Positions 1-7,678 of a stretch of DNA of 35,193 nt are shown here, piece by piece. How positions within the stretch are numbered: position 1 is the stretch's first letter; each line of letters begins with the position of its first letter. The notes below the pieces were generated by a model. It ran no database searches. It saw only the letters and a program-made list of their open reading frames with translations, and had not been told where the DNA came from. A program made the translations under genes and the position numbers. Source of the DNA: Aeolococcus sp035552595 (GTDB lineage: Bacteria; Chloroflexota; Dormibacteria; Aeolococcales; Aeolococcaceae); contig DASZKZ010000091.1 in the NCBI GenBank assembly GCA_035552595.1, forward strand, positions 1 through 35,193. Direction: 5' to 3'.

Positions 1-417
1 ATGAGCGTCAATGACCCCTTCAGCCCGGCGGATCTCGCCCACTACGGGTTGAAGCCGCTCAACAACGCCTGTGGCCACCTCGACAACTCGACGGGAATCA
101 CCGGCGCCGCACCCATCTGGAACAAGGACTTCGTGGCCGCCCTGGCGGGCAGCAAGCCCACCTGGTACACCATCCCCAGGGACGTCGTCCAGATGGGCAC
201 CGGCGACAACGCCGACTTCTACCTTCCGGGGACGCAGAGCACCGCTGCCAGCGGGAATTGCTTCTACTACGGCCCGGCGCCCAGCCCTGTGCCCGCCGGG
301 GTCAGCCCCACCTGCGCCTACGGGGGCGTGTCCGCTCCCACACCGCGCCCGGCCCCGACCCCTCCGGTCCCGCCAACTCTCCCACCGGCGCCGACACGGA
401 CGCCCCACAAGCCCTGA
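1..417 (+). CDS. Class A penicillin-binding protein, C-terminal fragment (5' end outside window)
   Basis: The reading frame is open from the first base, so the gene begins upstream and the ATG at position 1 is probably internal. The visible 138 residues contain a GITGAAPIWN stretch. This is the usual end of the transpeptidase domain of bifunctional (class A) penicillin-binding proteins, which polymerise and cross-link peptidoglycan outside the membrane. After it come two cysteines (in GNCFYYG and PTCAYGG) that could pair, and then a roughly 45-residue tail rich in Pro, Ala and Thr that probably lies in or against the cell wall. The catalytic SxxK, SxN and KTG motifs would lie upstream and cannot be checked. 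The family call is inferred from the C-terminal motif and the tail. The rhomboid gene starts 34 bp downstream. Confidence 0.6.
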   Translation: MSVNDPFSPADLAHYGLKPLNNACGHLDNSTGITGAAPIWNKDFVAALAGSKPTWYTIPRDVVQMGTGDNADFYLPGTQSTAASGNCFYYGPAPSPVPAGVSPTCAYGGVSAPTPRPAPTPPVPPTLPPAPTRTPHKP

Positions 418-438
418 GCCGGCCTGGAGAAGCTTGGG

Positions 439-444
439 TAGACT
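439..444 (+). promoter_or_regulatory. -10 box of the rhomboid gene (leaderless)
   Basis: TAGACT lies 7 nt before the GTG at 452, so transcription should begin at or next to the start codon. There is no purine-rich Shine-Dalgarno and no convincing -35 box. Confidence 0.5.
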
Positions 445-451
445 GCCGGGC

Positions 452-1792
452 GTGACCGAGGCGGCTCCGCCCCCTCCCCCGCCATTGGGGCTGCCGCCAC
501 AGCCGCCTGCGCTCGCGCGCGCCGTCGCGCTCGACCTGGTCACGCGCTTCCGCCTGCGCCTCACCGATCCCCGCGACTCCCGCCTCGGGGAGCTCGGCGG
601 CGGACGGTACGAGCTCGGGGCGGCGAGCTGGACCGGGCGGCGCGCGGTGTTCGTCGGCTTCTACACGCCGCCGCCGGACCCGGCGGTGGCGGGGCCCGAT
701 CTGGCGGAGCGCTGCGCCGCCGCCGCGCGCTGGGGGGCGGAGCGGATCACCGTCCAGGGCGCCGAGCGCTGTGACGTGCTCCTGGTCGCGCTGGGACCGG
801 TGCCGGGCGTTCTCACGGCGCCGTCGACCAACCCGGCGGTGTCGGTGGGTGCCCTGGCCGCCGATCCCGCCACCGGCGAGGTCTCGGTGCTGCTGCCGCC
901 GCCCGCAGACCTTCCCTCAACTCGCGAGATCCGAGCCAGGGCGCAGACGCTTCTGACCGGCCAGGAGGCGCCGACGCTGGCCGCCGTCGACCTCGCCGAG
1001 CGGCAGGCGGTGGCGGGCGGGTACGCGCAGCCCGCCCGGGCCCAGCTGAGCAGAAGGCCCGTGGCCACGTATTCGCTGATCGCCAGCTTCGTCGCCGTCT
1101 TCATCGTCGAGAAGCTGCTGATCCGCGGGGCCAGCGGCGACGGCCTGTTCCAGATGGGGGCGGTCTCGAACGTGCAGCCGGATTGGTGGCGATTCGTGGC
1201 CTACGCCTTCCTCCACGACCCCGGCGGTGGCGGCCAGGGCGTGTCGGGGCTGCCTCTGCACGTGCTCTTCAACTCCTTCGCCATGTACCTGGTGGGGCGG
1301 CTGGTGGAGCAGCTCTACGGCTGGCGCGTCCTGGTCGCCACGTTCCTCGTCACCGCTGCCGGCGCCGGGCTGGCCTCGGTCGTGGTGGCCGCGGTCACCA
1401 ACTCTGTGGCGCTGACGATCGGCGCATCCGGGGGCATCATGGGCCTGCTCGGCCTCCTCTTCGTGCTCGGCAGGGTGCAGGGCCGCGACGTCCCGGTCGG
1501 CGTCGCCCACGCCATGCGCCAGTACGCCATCACGTACGCCGCCATGGTCGTCGTCTTCGGCTTCATCGTCCCCAATGTCGACAACGTGGCCCACATCGGA
1601 GGCTTCGTCACCGGCGCTCTGGTGGGCGTGGCCATCCCACCCCTGCGGCGGGTGGGTGGACGCGAGCTGAAGCTCTGGGAGCGCGCCGCCGTCTACGCTG
1701 TGTTCGCCGTCTCCGCGGTCGCCATCCTGCTGGCGGCCATCAACATCGTCAGCATGCTGGGCTCACCGGGATTCACCACGTCGGCGTCGTGA
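452..1792 (+). CDS. Rhomboid family intramembrane serine protease with N-terminal cytoplasmic domain
   Basis: 446 residues. The C-terminal half carries the rhomboid signature: the nucleophile in GASGGIMG (Ser326) and the catalytic histidine in HIGGFVTG (His381), in a core of about six membrane helices. A further hydrophobic helix follows near the C-terminus (AVYAVFAVSAVAILLAA). Rhomboids cleave transmembrane substrates within the membrane; the substrate here is unknown. The first ~200 residues form a soluble, Ala/Pro-rich domain that I do not recognise. I chose the GTG at 452 because a -10 box sits 7 nt upstream and the frame further 5' overlaps the penicillin-binding protein gene. The gene converges with rsfS, whose stop lies 29 bp beyond. 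Confidence 0.88.
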   Translation: MTEAAPPPPPPLGLPPQPPALARAVALDLVTRFRLRLTDPRDSRLGELGGGRYELGAASWTGRRAVFVGFYTPPPDPAVAGPDLAERCAAAARWGAERITVQGAERCDVLLVALGPVPGVLTAPSTNPAVSVGALAADPATGEVSVLLPPPADLPSTREIRARAQTLLTGQEAPTLAAVDLAERQAVAGGYAQPARAQLSRRPVATYSLIASFVAVFIVEKLLIRGASGDGLFQMGAVSNVQPDWWRFVAYAFLHDPGGGGQGVSGLPLHVLFNSFAMYLVGRLVEQLYGWRVLVATFLVTAAGAGLASVVVAAVTNSVALTIGASGGIMGLLGLLFVLGRVQGRDVPVGVAHAMRQYAITYAAMVVVFGFIVPNVDNVAHIGGFVTGALVGVAIPPLRRVGGRELKLWERAAVYAVFAVSAVAILLAAINIVSMLGSPGFTTSAS

Positions 1793-1797
1793 GCCAC

Positions 1798-1822
1798 GAC
1801 GGCGGATCACACAGTCGCCGTC
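1798..1822. terminator. Possible bidirectional hairpin between rhomboid and rsfS
   Basis: GACGGCG and CGCCGTC form a perfect 7-bp stem around an 11-nt loop between the convergent stop codons, touching the rsfS stop. There is no T-tract on either side, so an intrinsic terminator is only possible. Confidence 0.3.
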
Positions 1823-2165
1823 ACATCCCCACCCGGGCCGCCGCCACCGAGTTCCAGAGCCCCTCGAGGTCGTAGAAGGTGCGCTCGCCGGGGAGGAAGA
1901 CGTGCACGATCACCGAATCGAAGTCGAGGCACGCCCAGGAGGCGTCCTTCAGTCCCGCTGTGGAGAGCGGACGAACCCCGGCCTCGCGACAGAACTCTTC
2001 GATGCTGTCAGCAATGGCACGAACCTGCCGGTCGGTGTCTCCCTCGCAGATGACGAAGAAGTCGGCGATGGTGGTCTTGCCGCGGAGGTCCACGGTGACG
2101 ACGTCCCGTGCCTTCTTGTCTGCCGCCGCCACGGCGATCCGGGCGGCGAGGTCGTCAGGCGTCAT
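1821..2165 (-). CDS. rsfS: Ribosomal silencing factor RsfS
   Basis: 114 residues, the usual size for RsfS (DUF143/Iojap). Family sequence runs throughout: a KKARDVVTVDLRGKT stretch, then TTIADFFVICEG, the DRQVRAIADSIEE helix and a GLKDASWACLDFDSVIVHVF core. RsfS binds ribosomal protein L14 and blocks subunit joining when nutrients are short. It is the last gene of the rplU-rpmA-obgE-nadD-rsfS order and lies just after nadD, the commonest bacterial arrangement for this gene. The ATG at 2165 also has its own CATAAT box 8 nt upstream, inside the end of nadD, so it may additionally be made from a leaderless transcript. Confidence 0.93.
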   Translation of the reverse strand: MTPDDLAARIAVAAADKKARDVVTVDLRGKTTIADFFVICEGDTDRQVRAIADSIEEFCREAGVRPLSTAGLKDASWACLDFDSVIVHVFLPGERTFYDLEGLWNSVAAARVGM

Positions 2166-2173
2166 CCGCGGCC

Positions 2174-2179
2174 ATTATG
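2174..2179 (-). promoter_or_regulatory. -10 box of rsfS within the nadD stop region
   Basis: On the minus strand CATAAT includes the TAA stop of nadD and ends 8 nt before the rsfS ATG. This would allow leaderless expression of rsfS independently of the operon. No -35 box is evident. Confidence 0.4.
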
Positions 2180-2795
2180 GCATCGCCGCTGTCCGGTAGA
2201 GACCGCTGGCCGCGATGATGTCGGCGACCGCGGGGGGCACCAGGCCGGTGATCGGTTCGCCGGCCGCGACCAGGCGTCGCACCCGCGACGCGCTCACCGG
2301 CGGCGGGGTCAGCTCGAGAATCGTGGTCCGGGACTCGGCCAACCCCAGGGATCGTGCCTCCGCCTCGTCGAAGTGCGCCGCGCCGGCACGTTGCACCACC
2401 ACCGCGTGGAGGATGTCGAGAAGCTCAGCGCTGCGGTGCCACTCGGGGAGGCGGCGCGCGGCGTCGGCTCCCAGGATCCAGAGCGGCGTCACGTCGGGTC
2501 TGCTGCGCCGCAGCTCCTCCATCGTGTCGATGGTGTGCGACACCCCGCGGCGGCGCAGTTCGATGTCGATCACGCTCACACCCGGAGTGGCGCGCACCGC
2601 CGCCTCCAGCATGGCCAGGCGCAGCTGCGCGGGCGCGACGGGCTCGCCGCGCAGCGCCGGAACGCGCGCCGGCACCAGCCATGACTCGGTCGCCCCGACC
2701 AGGTCGCGCACGCCGGTGGCCAGCGCCAGGTGGCCGAGGTGCGTGGGGTCGAAGGTGCCCCCCAGGACGGTGACCCGGCGTGGCTCAGGCGTCAT
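2175..2795 (-). CDS. nadD: Nicotinate-nucleotide adenylyltransferase NadD
   Basis: 206 residues, normal for NadD. It transfers AMP from ATP to nicotinate mononucleotide, giving deamido-NAD, the penultimate step of NAD synthesis. The N-terminal nucleotidyltransferase motif GGTFDPTHLGHL (about residues 12-23) holds the HxGH-type active site. WILGADAARRLPEWH is the family's substrate-binding region, and SASRVRRL near the end matches the ISSTxIR motif. The chosen ATG at 2795 lies 11 bp inside the end of obgE, which suggests coupled translation. A longer reading is possible but would add residues with no family similarity. Confidence 0.95.
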   Translation of the reverse strand: MTPEPRRVTVLGGTFDPTHLGHLALATGVRDLVGATESWLVPARVPALRGEPVAPAQLRLAMLEAAVRATPGVSVIDIELRRRGVSHTIDTMEELRRSRPDVTPLWILGADAARRLPEWHRSAELLDILHAVVVQRAGAAHFDEAEARSLGLAESRTTILELTPPPVSASRVRRLVAAGEPITGLVPPAVADIIAASGLYRTAAMP

Positions 2796-4068
2796 CCGCG
2801 TAGACGAACTCCAGCTCGCCGATCCGGACTGTGTCTCCGTCGCTGCACCCCGCCTCCGCCAGCGCGGCATCGACCCCGGCGCGGCGAAGCTTCTGCTGCA
2901 GGCGTCCCACCGCCTCGTCGCTCTCCATGTCGGTCATCGCCACCAGTCGCTCGATGCCCGCGGACGTGACCCTGTACACCTCGCCTTCGCGGGAGATGGC
3001 CGGCGCCTGACGGCGCGGTGTGTGCTTGTAGAGGCGGTGCTCGCCCGTCTCCGGGAGCTGGGAGAGCGCGGCCTCGAACTGCGCGGCGCGCGCCCCGGCG
3101 ACCAGCAGCGCGGCACGGTCGAGCACCTCGGCCGTGCCGTCCAGCTCGGCGGCCGCGATCAGCGGGGCGTCGGGGCGGTGTGCGGCCATCGCGGCGCGCT
3201 GCGCGTCGTCGAGGAGATCGCTCTTGTTGAGCACCACCAGCCGCGGCTTGGCCGCGAGCGTCTGGCTGAACGCGGCCAGCTCGGCGTCGACGGCCGCGAC
3301 CGCCGCGTCGACTCCCTCCGGCGCCTGGGTGGCGTCGACCAGGTGCACCAGGGCGCGGGTCCTCTCCAGATGGCGGAGGAAGTCGATGCCCAGGCCCACG
3401 CCCCGGTGGGCGCCCTCGATGAGGCCGGGCACGTCGGCGATCACCAGGGTGGTGCCCGCGGGGGTCTCGGCAACACCCAGATTGGGGTGCAGCGTGGTGA
3501 AGGGATAGGCGGCGATCTTGGGGTGGGCGCCGGTGAGCGCGGCCAGCAGGGTCGACTTGCCCGCGTTGGGCAGGCCCACCAGCCCGATGTCGGCGATGAG
3601 CCTGAGCTCGAGGTGGACGCGGCGGCTGCTCCCCCGCCCACCGAGCTCGCCGACTCGCGGCGTCTGCTGCGTCGACGAGGCGAAGTGGGTGTTGCCGCGG
3701 CCGCCGCGACCCCCGCCGCCCACAACGGCGCGGGCGCCGCGATGATCCAGGTCGGCGATCAGCTCGTCGGTGTCAGCGTCACGGACGATGGTGCCCGGCG
3801 GCACGTGGAGGACGATGTCGTCACCGGCCGCCCCGTGCCGGGAGTTCTTGCCGCCCGCGCCCCCCGCGGGCGCGTGGTAGCGGCGGCGTTCGCGAAAGCC
3901 CGCCAGGGTGGGGTCCATGGAGTCGGCGACCAGGACGACGTCGCCTCCGCGTCCCCCGTCGCCGCCGTCCGGGCCACCCATGGGAACGTACTTCTCACGC
4001 CGGAAGCTGACCGCGCCGCGACCGCCGTCACCGCCGGCGACGTCGATCGTCACCTGGTCGAGGAACGT
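2785..4068 (-). CDS. obgE: GTPase Obg/CgtA, apparently starting at ACG
   Basis: 427 residues from the proposed start. The order is the glycine-rich Obg fold (with FRREKYVPMGGPDGGDGG), a G domain with GLPNAGKS (P-loop), DVPGL (G3) and NKSD (G4), and a C-terminal OCT-type domain ending in IGELEFVYADDA. Obg acts in late 50S assembly and the stringent response. The first ordinary start codon is a GTG at 4053, but the codons just upstream read F-L-D-Q-V, the normal Obg N-terminus after Met. An ACG occupies the Met position (4066-4068), with AGGAG 8 nt before it. In-frame upstream sequence is closed by the rpmA stop TAG at 4084-4086, so no ATG, GTG or TTG is available. An ATG-to-ACG sequence error is the alternative. 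Confidence 0.93.
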   Translation of the reverse strand, partial: TFLDQVTIDVAGGDGGRGAVSFRREKYVPMGGPDGGDGGRGGDVVLVADSMDPTLAGFRERRRYHAPAGGAGGKNSRHGAAGDDIVLHVPPGTIVRDADTDELIADLDHRGARAVVGGGGRGGRGNTHFASSTQQTPRVGELGGRGSSRRVHLELRLIADIGLVGLPNAGKSTLLAALTGAHPKIAAYPFTTLHPNLGVAETPAGTTLVIADVPGLIEGAHRGVGLGIDFLRHLERTRALVHLVDATQAPEGVDAAVAAVDAELAAFSQTLAAKPRLVVLNKSDLLDDAQRAAMAAHRPDAPLIAAAELDGTAEVLDRAALLVAGARAAQFEAALSQLPETGEHRLYKHTPRRQAPAISREGEVYRVTSAGIERLVAMTDMESDEAVGRLQQKLRRAGVDAALAEAGCSDGDTVRIGELEFVYADDA

Positions 4069-4076
4069 GGCCCGTG

Positions 4077-4081
4077 CTCCT
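4077..4081 (-). promoter_or_regulatory. Shine-Dalgarno that decides the obgE start
   Basis: AGGAG on the minus strand, directly after the rpmA stop, is 8 nt from the ACG at 4068 and 23 nt from the GTG at 4053. Its spacing supports initiation at ACG. Confidence 0.6.
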
Positions 4082-4083
4082 GG

Positions 4084-4401
4084 CTAGCCGGCTGGGGACG
4101 GCGCCTCGACCTCGTCCACCTCGACGAGCTCGCCGACCTCGATGACGGGCAGCGAATGCACGTTGGCCCGGGTGCGGTCCTTGCCGGTGCTGTCGAACGC
4201 GACGAGCCCGGTGGCGCGAGCGTAGAGAGTGTGATCGCGGCCCACCCCGACGTTGTCGCCGGCGAGGATCTTGGTGCCCCGCTGCCGGACCAGGATGGTC
4301 CCGGCGAAGACGACCTCGCCGTCCTGGCGCTTGATGCCCAGCCGCCGGCCCGCGCTGTCGCGGCCGTTGCGGGAGCTTCCCCCGCCCTTCTTATGCGCCA
4401 T
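4084..4401 (-). CDS. rpmA: 50S ribosomal protein L27
   Basis: 105 residues. It begins MAHKKGGGSSRNGRDSAGRRLG, the strongly conserved L27 start, whose N-terminal arm reaches the peptidyl transferase centre. L27 is usually 85-90 residues. The extra roughly 20 residues at the end are acidic (ELVEVDEVEAPSPAG). The ATG at 4401 lies inside the end of rplU (11-bp overlap), so L21 and L27 are probably translationally coupled. obgE follows immediately in the same frame after the TAG stop. There is no N-terminal cleavage extension of the Firmicutes type. Confidence 0.96.
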   Translation of the reverse strand: MAHKKGGGSSRNGRDSAGRRLGIKRQDGEVVFAGTILVRQRGTKILAGDNVGVGRDHTLYARATGLVAFDSTGKDRTRANVHSLPVIEVGELVEVDEVEAPSPAG

Positions 4402-5065
4402 CGCCCGTCTCCTTGTCGTCAGCGGCCGCCGCCGGGCGCTTCCTCGCCCTGGGCGCCGCCCTGCCGGTGCGCGCCGAGGGCTTGGGGCCGGCTGCCGCGC
4501 TGGAATCGTCGGCGGCGAGATCACTGGCGGCGGCAGCCGCCGAGGCCCGCGGGGCGGTGCGTCGACGCGCTGGGGCCGTGGCCCTGGCGGGCTCGTCGTC
4601 CGCCGCGTCCTCGTCGCTCACCGGCGCGGCGGTGGTGGCTTTGGCCGCCGGAGCCCGCCGTGCCTTCGGTGCCGAGCCCCCCGGCTCCCGCGCGCCGGCG
4701 TCGCGACGCCCTTCGCCGTCCTCCGCTGTGGAGACGGCCTTGGGCACGGCGGCGCCCTTGGCGAGGATGGAGTCGACGCGCAGCTCGGTGAGGTCGCTTC
4801 GGTATCCGGCCATCTTGCGAGAGCGCTTCTTGGCTTTGTACTTGAAGATGCGCAGCTTGCGGCCGCGCCGATGCCCGACCACGGTGACGGCGACGCGGAC
4901 GCCGTCGACGTCCTGGCCCAGAACCGTGGCGCCGTCGCCGCCGGTGAGCAGGACGGGTGCGAGGGCGACGATGCTGCCGATCTCGGCGTCGAGGCGGTCG
5001 ACGAGGAGACGGTCCCCGGCGCTGACCCGGTACTGGCGGCCGCCGTGCGAGAGGATGGCGTACAT
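4391..5065 (-). CDS. rplU: 50S ribosomal protein L21 with long Ala/Arg-rich C-terminal tail
   Basis: 224 residues, about twice the usual ~103. Residues 1-100 are a standard L21 (MYAILSHGGRQYRV, then HRRGRKLRIFKYKAKKRSRK, ending near LRVDSI), which binds 23S rRNA. Residues ~101-224 are low-complexity sequence rich in Ala, Arg, Pro, Asp and Glu, with no domain I recognise. The frame is open right to the TAA at 4391-4393, which overlaps rpmA, so the tail is not an artefact of a missed stop. The ATG at 5065 is chosen because L21 begins MYAI. It is the first gene of the rplU-rpmA-obgE-nadD-rsfS operon. Confidence 0.93.
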   Translation of the reverse strand: MYAILSHGGRQYRVSAGDRLLVDRLDAEIGSIVALAPVLLTGGDGATVLGQDVDGVRVAVTVVGHRRGRKLRIFKYKAKKRSRKMAGYRSDLTELRVDSILAKGAAVPKAVSTAEDGEGRRDAGAREPGGSAPKARRAPAAKATTAAPVSDEDAADDEPARATAPARRRTAPRASAAAAASDLAADDSSAAAGPKPSARTGRAAPRARKRPAAAADDKETGDGA

Positions 5066-5133
5066 GACTGCTCGTGAGAGATGGATGGGGCGCCGAGCGG
5101 GCACAGCGGTGCCGCCTGGTGACGCGAAGGGCG

Positions 5134-5139
5134 AGGATA
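5134..5139 (-). promoter_or_regulatory. Extended -10 promoter of the rplU operon
   Basis: The minus strand reads TGGTATCCT, a TGN-extended -10 box. Transcription would start near 5127, giving a leader of about 60 nt before the rplU ATG. No good -35 box is seen, as expected for an extended -10 promoter. Confidence 0.4.
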
Positions 5140-5163
5140 CCACAGGCCCTCAAAGGCCCTGGA

Positions 5164-6162
5164 TCAGCCGGTCACCGCGACCGGCGCCACCGCGTGCAGG
5201 CTGAAGGTGTCGCCGGCGTCGTCGGTGACGTTGGCGTCGACCGCGTACGTGCCCACGCCCGCCGCGCTGGTCGGCACCGCCGCGCCGGCGGCAGCGGTGG
5301 CGGACGGCGACCGGGGGCTCTGGCCGGTGCCGACCACGGTGGCCTTGAAGACGATGTCGACAAAGCCTGGTCCGGCGTTGGAGAGCGGCGGCAGGGTGAA
5401 GCCGTCGTAGAACACCTCCAGGGTGTCCTTGATGGGATCGACACCCTTGTTCCGTGACCCGTTGCCAGCGAACGGGGTGACGCTGCCGGCGAACGTCATC
5501 ACCGGCGGGAGGGTGATCAGCACGCCGACGTTCTGGGCGTTGCCGGTGCCGCTGTTGATCACGCGCACCTGGTACACGACGGTGGTGCCGGTCTTGACCG
5601 AGACCGGGCTGGCACTGACCAACGCGGTCACCTTGGCGGCGGCGTCGACAGCCACGTTGTAGGCGGTGGCGTTGGTCTGGCCGGCGTCTGTGTCGCCGGC
5701 GGCGTAGGCCTGCACGGTGGCGGGGCCGGGCTGTCCGCTCACGTCAGCGGTGAAGGTGATGATCACCTCGGCGCCCTGGCCGGACCCTGCCGCCGGGAGG
5801 GTCCAGAGGCCGAAGATCGGAGTGGTGCTGTTGACGGCGGCGTCGAGCGGCTGCGTCCGGGTGGCCCCGGGCGCGTCGATCGTGGTGGTGCCGTGGTAGC
5901 GGAATCCCGAGGGCAGGGTCACATGCACGGTGACCCCGGTGACGCTGCCCTGGCCGCTGTTGCTCACCGTGACCGTGAAGGTGGCCTCATCTCCCGGCTT
6001 GTAGCGGGCATACGAGGTCGGCTGGTTGGCCTGGTACCTCTGCGCATCGCCGCTGAGGCTGACGTGGAGCTTGCCGGTGCCCGACCCGCAGGCGGCGAGA
6101 GCCAGCAGGAGCGGGACAGCGACGAGAGCCGCCGCCGTCGTCGCGGCACGGCATCGCTGCAC
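5164..6162 (-). CDS. Lipoprotein with two DUF11-type repeats
   Basis: 332 residues. A signal peptide ends in the lipobox LAAC (Cys25), so the protein should be lipid-anchored on the outer face of the membrane. Two Ig-like, beta-rich repeats of the DUF11 kind follow: one near residues 50-140 (PGDEATFTVTVSNSGQG, then VTGVTVHVTLPSGFRYHG) and one near 185-265 (VKTGTTVVYQVRVINSGTGNAQNVGVLITLP). Such repeats are structural modules of surface proteins; no enzymatic motif is visible. The GTG at 6162 is the only usable start near the signal peptide and lacks a clear Shine-Dalgarno. It lies 24 bp after maf and is probably co-transcribed with it. Confidence 0.75.
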   Translation of the reverse strand: MQRCRAATTAAALVAVPLLLALAACGSGTGKLHVSLSGDAQRYQANQPTSYARYKPGDEATFTVTVSNSGQGSVTGVTVHVTLPSGFRYHGTTTIDAPGATRTQPLDAAVNSTTPIFGLWTLPAAGSGQGAEVIITFTADVSGQPGPATVQAYAAGDTDAGQTNATAYNVAVDAAAKVTALVSASPVSVKTGTTVVYQVRVINSGTGNAQNVGVLITLPPVMTFAGSVTPFAGNGSRNKGVDPIKDTLEVFYDGFTLPPLSNAGPGFVDIVFKATVVGTGQSPRSPSATAAAGAAVPTSAAGVGTYAVDANVTDDAGDTFSLHAVAPVAVTG

Positions 6163-6186
6163 CGAGACCGGTGGCGAAGCCCCGGC

Positions 6187-6849
6187 TCAGGCGCGCTGGG
6201 CGGCGCGGAGCGGGGCGAGGGGACGGCGGGCCGCCCGCGGCGGCGCCAGGGGCACATCCGTTGCCGCCGGCAGGGGGTCGGGATAGCCGGCCTCGGCGAG
6301 CAGGCGCAGGGCCAAGGGCACGTCGAGGCCGACGACGGTGTCGATCCGCCCCGAGACGGCGTCGACCAGGTCCCCGCCGCCGCCCTGGATGGCGTAGGCG
6401 CCGGCGCGATCGAGGGGCTCGCCGGAGTTGACGTAGGTGTGCACCGCCTCGTCGCTGTACTCGTGCATGGTCACCGCCGACCGCCCCAGCCCGAGGGCTT
6501 CGCGGTCGCTCTGGGCGACGATCACGCAGACGCCGGTGAGGACGGTGTGACGGCGTCCGCGCAGCTCGTGGAGCATCGCCTGGGCGCGCTCGGGTGTGCC
6601 CGGCTTGCCGAGAGGCCCGCTGGGCCCGACCACGATGGTGTCGGCGCCGATGACGAAGCTCCCGGCCGGCTGGCCGGCGGCCACAGCCACGGCCTTCTGG
6701 CGGGCGAGGAGCTGTGCGGCGAGGTCGGCGCAGATCCCCGGAGGCACGTCGCCGTCGGCCGGCGGATCGACGACCGTGAAGCGGATCCCCGCTCGGGTGA
6801 GCAGTTCGCGGCGACGCGGGCTCGATGAGGCGAGGACGATTCGGGCCAT
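6187..6849 (-). CDS. maf: Maf family nucleoside triphosphate pyrophosphatase
   Basis: 220 residues. The N-terminus IVLASSSPRRRELLTRAG is the Maf phosphate-binding signature. ADTIV (about residue 72) and a GKPGTPERAQAML segment follow, and VVGLDVPLALRLL closes the domain. Maf proteins hydrolyse dTTP, UTP or modified nucleotides to monophosphates and can inhibit septum formation; which substrate group applies here cannot be read by eye. The last ~25 residues are an Ala/Arg/Pro tail beyond the family core. The ATG at 6849 is chosen: it has GGGGAG 3 nt upstream and places MARIVLASSS at the start. It heads a two-gene unit with the DUF11 lipoprotein. Confidence 0.93.
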   Translation of the reverse strand: MARIVLASSSPRRRELLTRAGIRFTVVDPPADGDVPPGICADLAAQLLARQKAVAVAAGQPAGSFVIGADTIVVGPSGPLGKPGTPERAQAMLHELRGRRHTVLTGVCVIVAQSDREALGLGRSAVTMHEYSDEAVHTYVNSGEPLDRAGAYAIQGGGGDLVDAVSGRIDTVVGLDVPLALRLLAEAGYPDPLPAATDVPLAPPRAARRPLAPLRAAQRA

Positions 6850-6939
6850 CAACTCCCCATGTGCATTGGCATCGTGAACACTGAAACCCTTCCCCTCCAG
6901 CCCCCCAACGTGCCGCCGGGCACGGGGTAGCTGTATTCA

Positions 6940-6945
6940 ATCCTA
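6940..6945 (-). promoter_or_regulatory. Extended -10 promoter of maf
   Basis: The minus strand reads TGGTAGGAT, with TTGACG 20 bp further up (longer than ideal spacing). The same TGG extension occurs at the rplU promoter. The leader would be about 85 nt. A short 5-bp hairpin (CCGCA/TGCGG, 6949-6963) lies just upstream, after the preceding gene's stop. Confidence 0.4.
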
Positions 6946-6967
6946 CCACCGCACGAGATGCGGCGCG

Positions 6968-7678
6968 TCAAACGCGACTGGACAGCAGCCCCAGCGCCGT
7001 GCCCGCCGCCGTGGCCACGGCGGCGGCGGTGGCCAGCCCGGGTGCCGGCACCCGGCGGAGAAGTCGGGCCAGGATCCCGCTGAGAGCCACCACGCCGAGG
7101 GCGGCCAGAGCGCCGATGAGGGGCGCGACGTCGTGCAGAGCGGCCGGGATCACCAGCGCCGCTGCCGCCAGGGCCAGCGCCGCGGCCACCACCGAGGCGA
7201 CCCGGCCGCCCACCGTGGCTGAGGCCGCCATCAGCAGGATGGCGGCCGCCAGGGAGCGCGCGGCGACGCCGGTCGCTCCCGCGGCGCTGCTGATGGCCAC
7301 CACGCTCAGTGTGGATCCCGCCGCCGCCAGAGCGAGCACCGGCACCGCGGCGGCGGCGGCGAGCGCGGAAGCCCGTCGCGATGCCCCGCCCAGGTCGATC
7401 GCGACGGCGAGCAGGACCCCCACGGCGACCACGTTGCCGGCCACGCCGGTGGCGGGAGGCAGGCGGAGCGCGGGCGATCCGGTCAGGGGCAGCATGGCGG
7501 TGGCGACGGTGGCCGCCAGGCCCGGGAGCAGGCCGGTGGCGGGGACCGCTCGGCGCGCGCCCAGACCGGGGCCGTGTCCGGCCATGCGCCCGTGCAGGAG
7601 CGCCGCCAGGGTCAGAAACACGGCCCCCGGGTAGACCGCCACGGCGAGAATCGCCTGGAGAAGGCCGGTGGGGTCCAT
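6968..7678 (-). CDS. Polytopic membrane protein, fourth gene of Hyf/complex I-like module
   Basis: 236 residues, almost entirely hydrophobic with about seven or eight predicted membrane helices, and no lysine. The N-terminus (MDPTGLLQAILAVAVYPGAVF) and position after two antiporter-like genes and a HyfE-like gene suggest a very divergent NuoH/HyfC-type subunit. The NuoH hallmark loop residues that contact quinone are not visible, so this is only a guess from context. Its ATG overlaps the previous TGA by one base (TGATG), implying coupled translation. It is the last gene of the run that begins at valS. It could equally be an unrelated membrane protein recruited to the same complex. Confidence 0.5.
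   Translation of the reverse strand: MDPTGLLQAILAVAVYPGAVFLTLAALLHGRMAGHGPGLGARRAVPATGLLPGLAATVATAMLPLTGSPALRLPPATGVAGNVVAVGVLLAVAIDLGGASRRASALAAAAAVPVLALAAAGSTLSVVAISSAAGATGVAARSLAAAILLMAASATVGGRVASVVAAALALAAAALVIPAALHDVAPLIGALAALGVVALSGILARLLRRVPAPGLATAAAVATAAGTALGLLSSRV

Noticed and set aside
4084..4086. rpmA-obgE fusion by readthrough of the TAG
   Set aside because: The two genes are in the same frame, but both have complete family ends, and a Shine-Dalgarno directly follows the TAG, so separate proteins are the simpler reading.
2215..4791. Plus-strand open frame of 858 codons
   Set aside because: It runs antisense through nadD, obgE, rpmA and part of rplU, all firmly identified. Its translation has Arg/Pro-rich low-complexity sequence and no family motif; long antisense frames are expected at this GC content.
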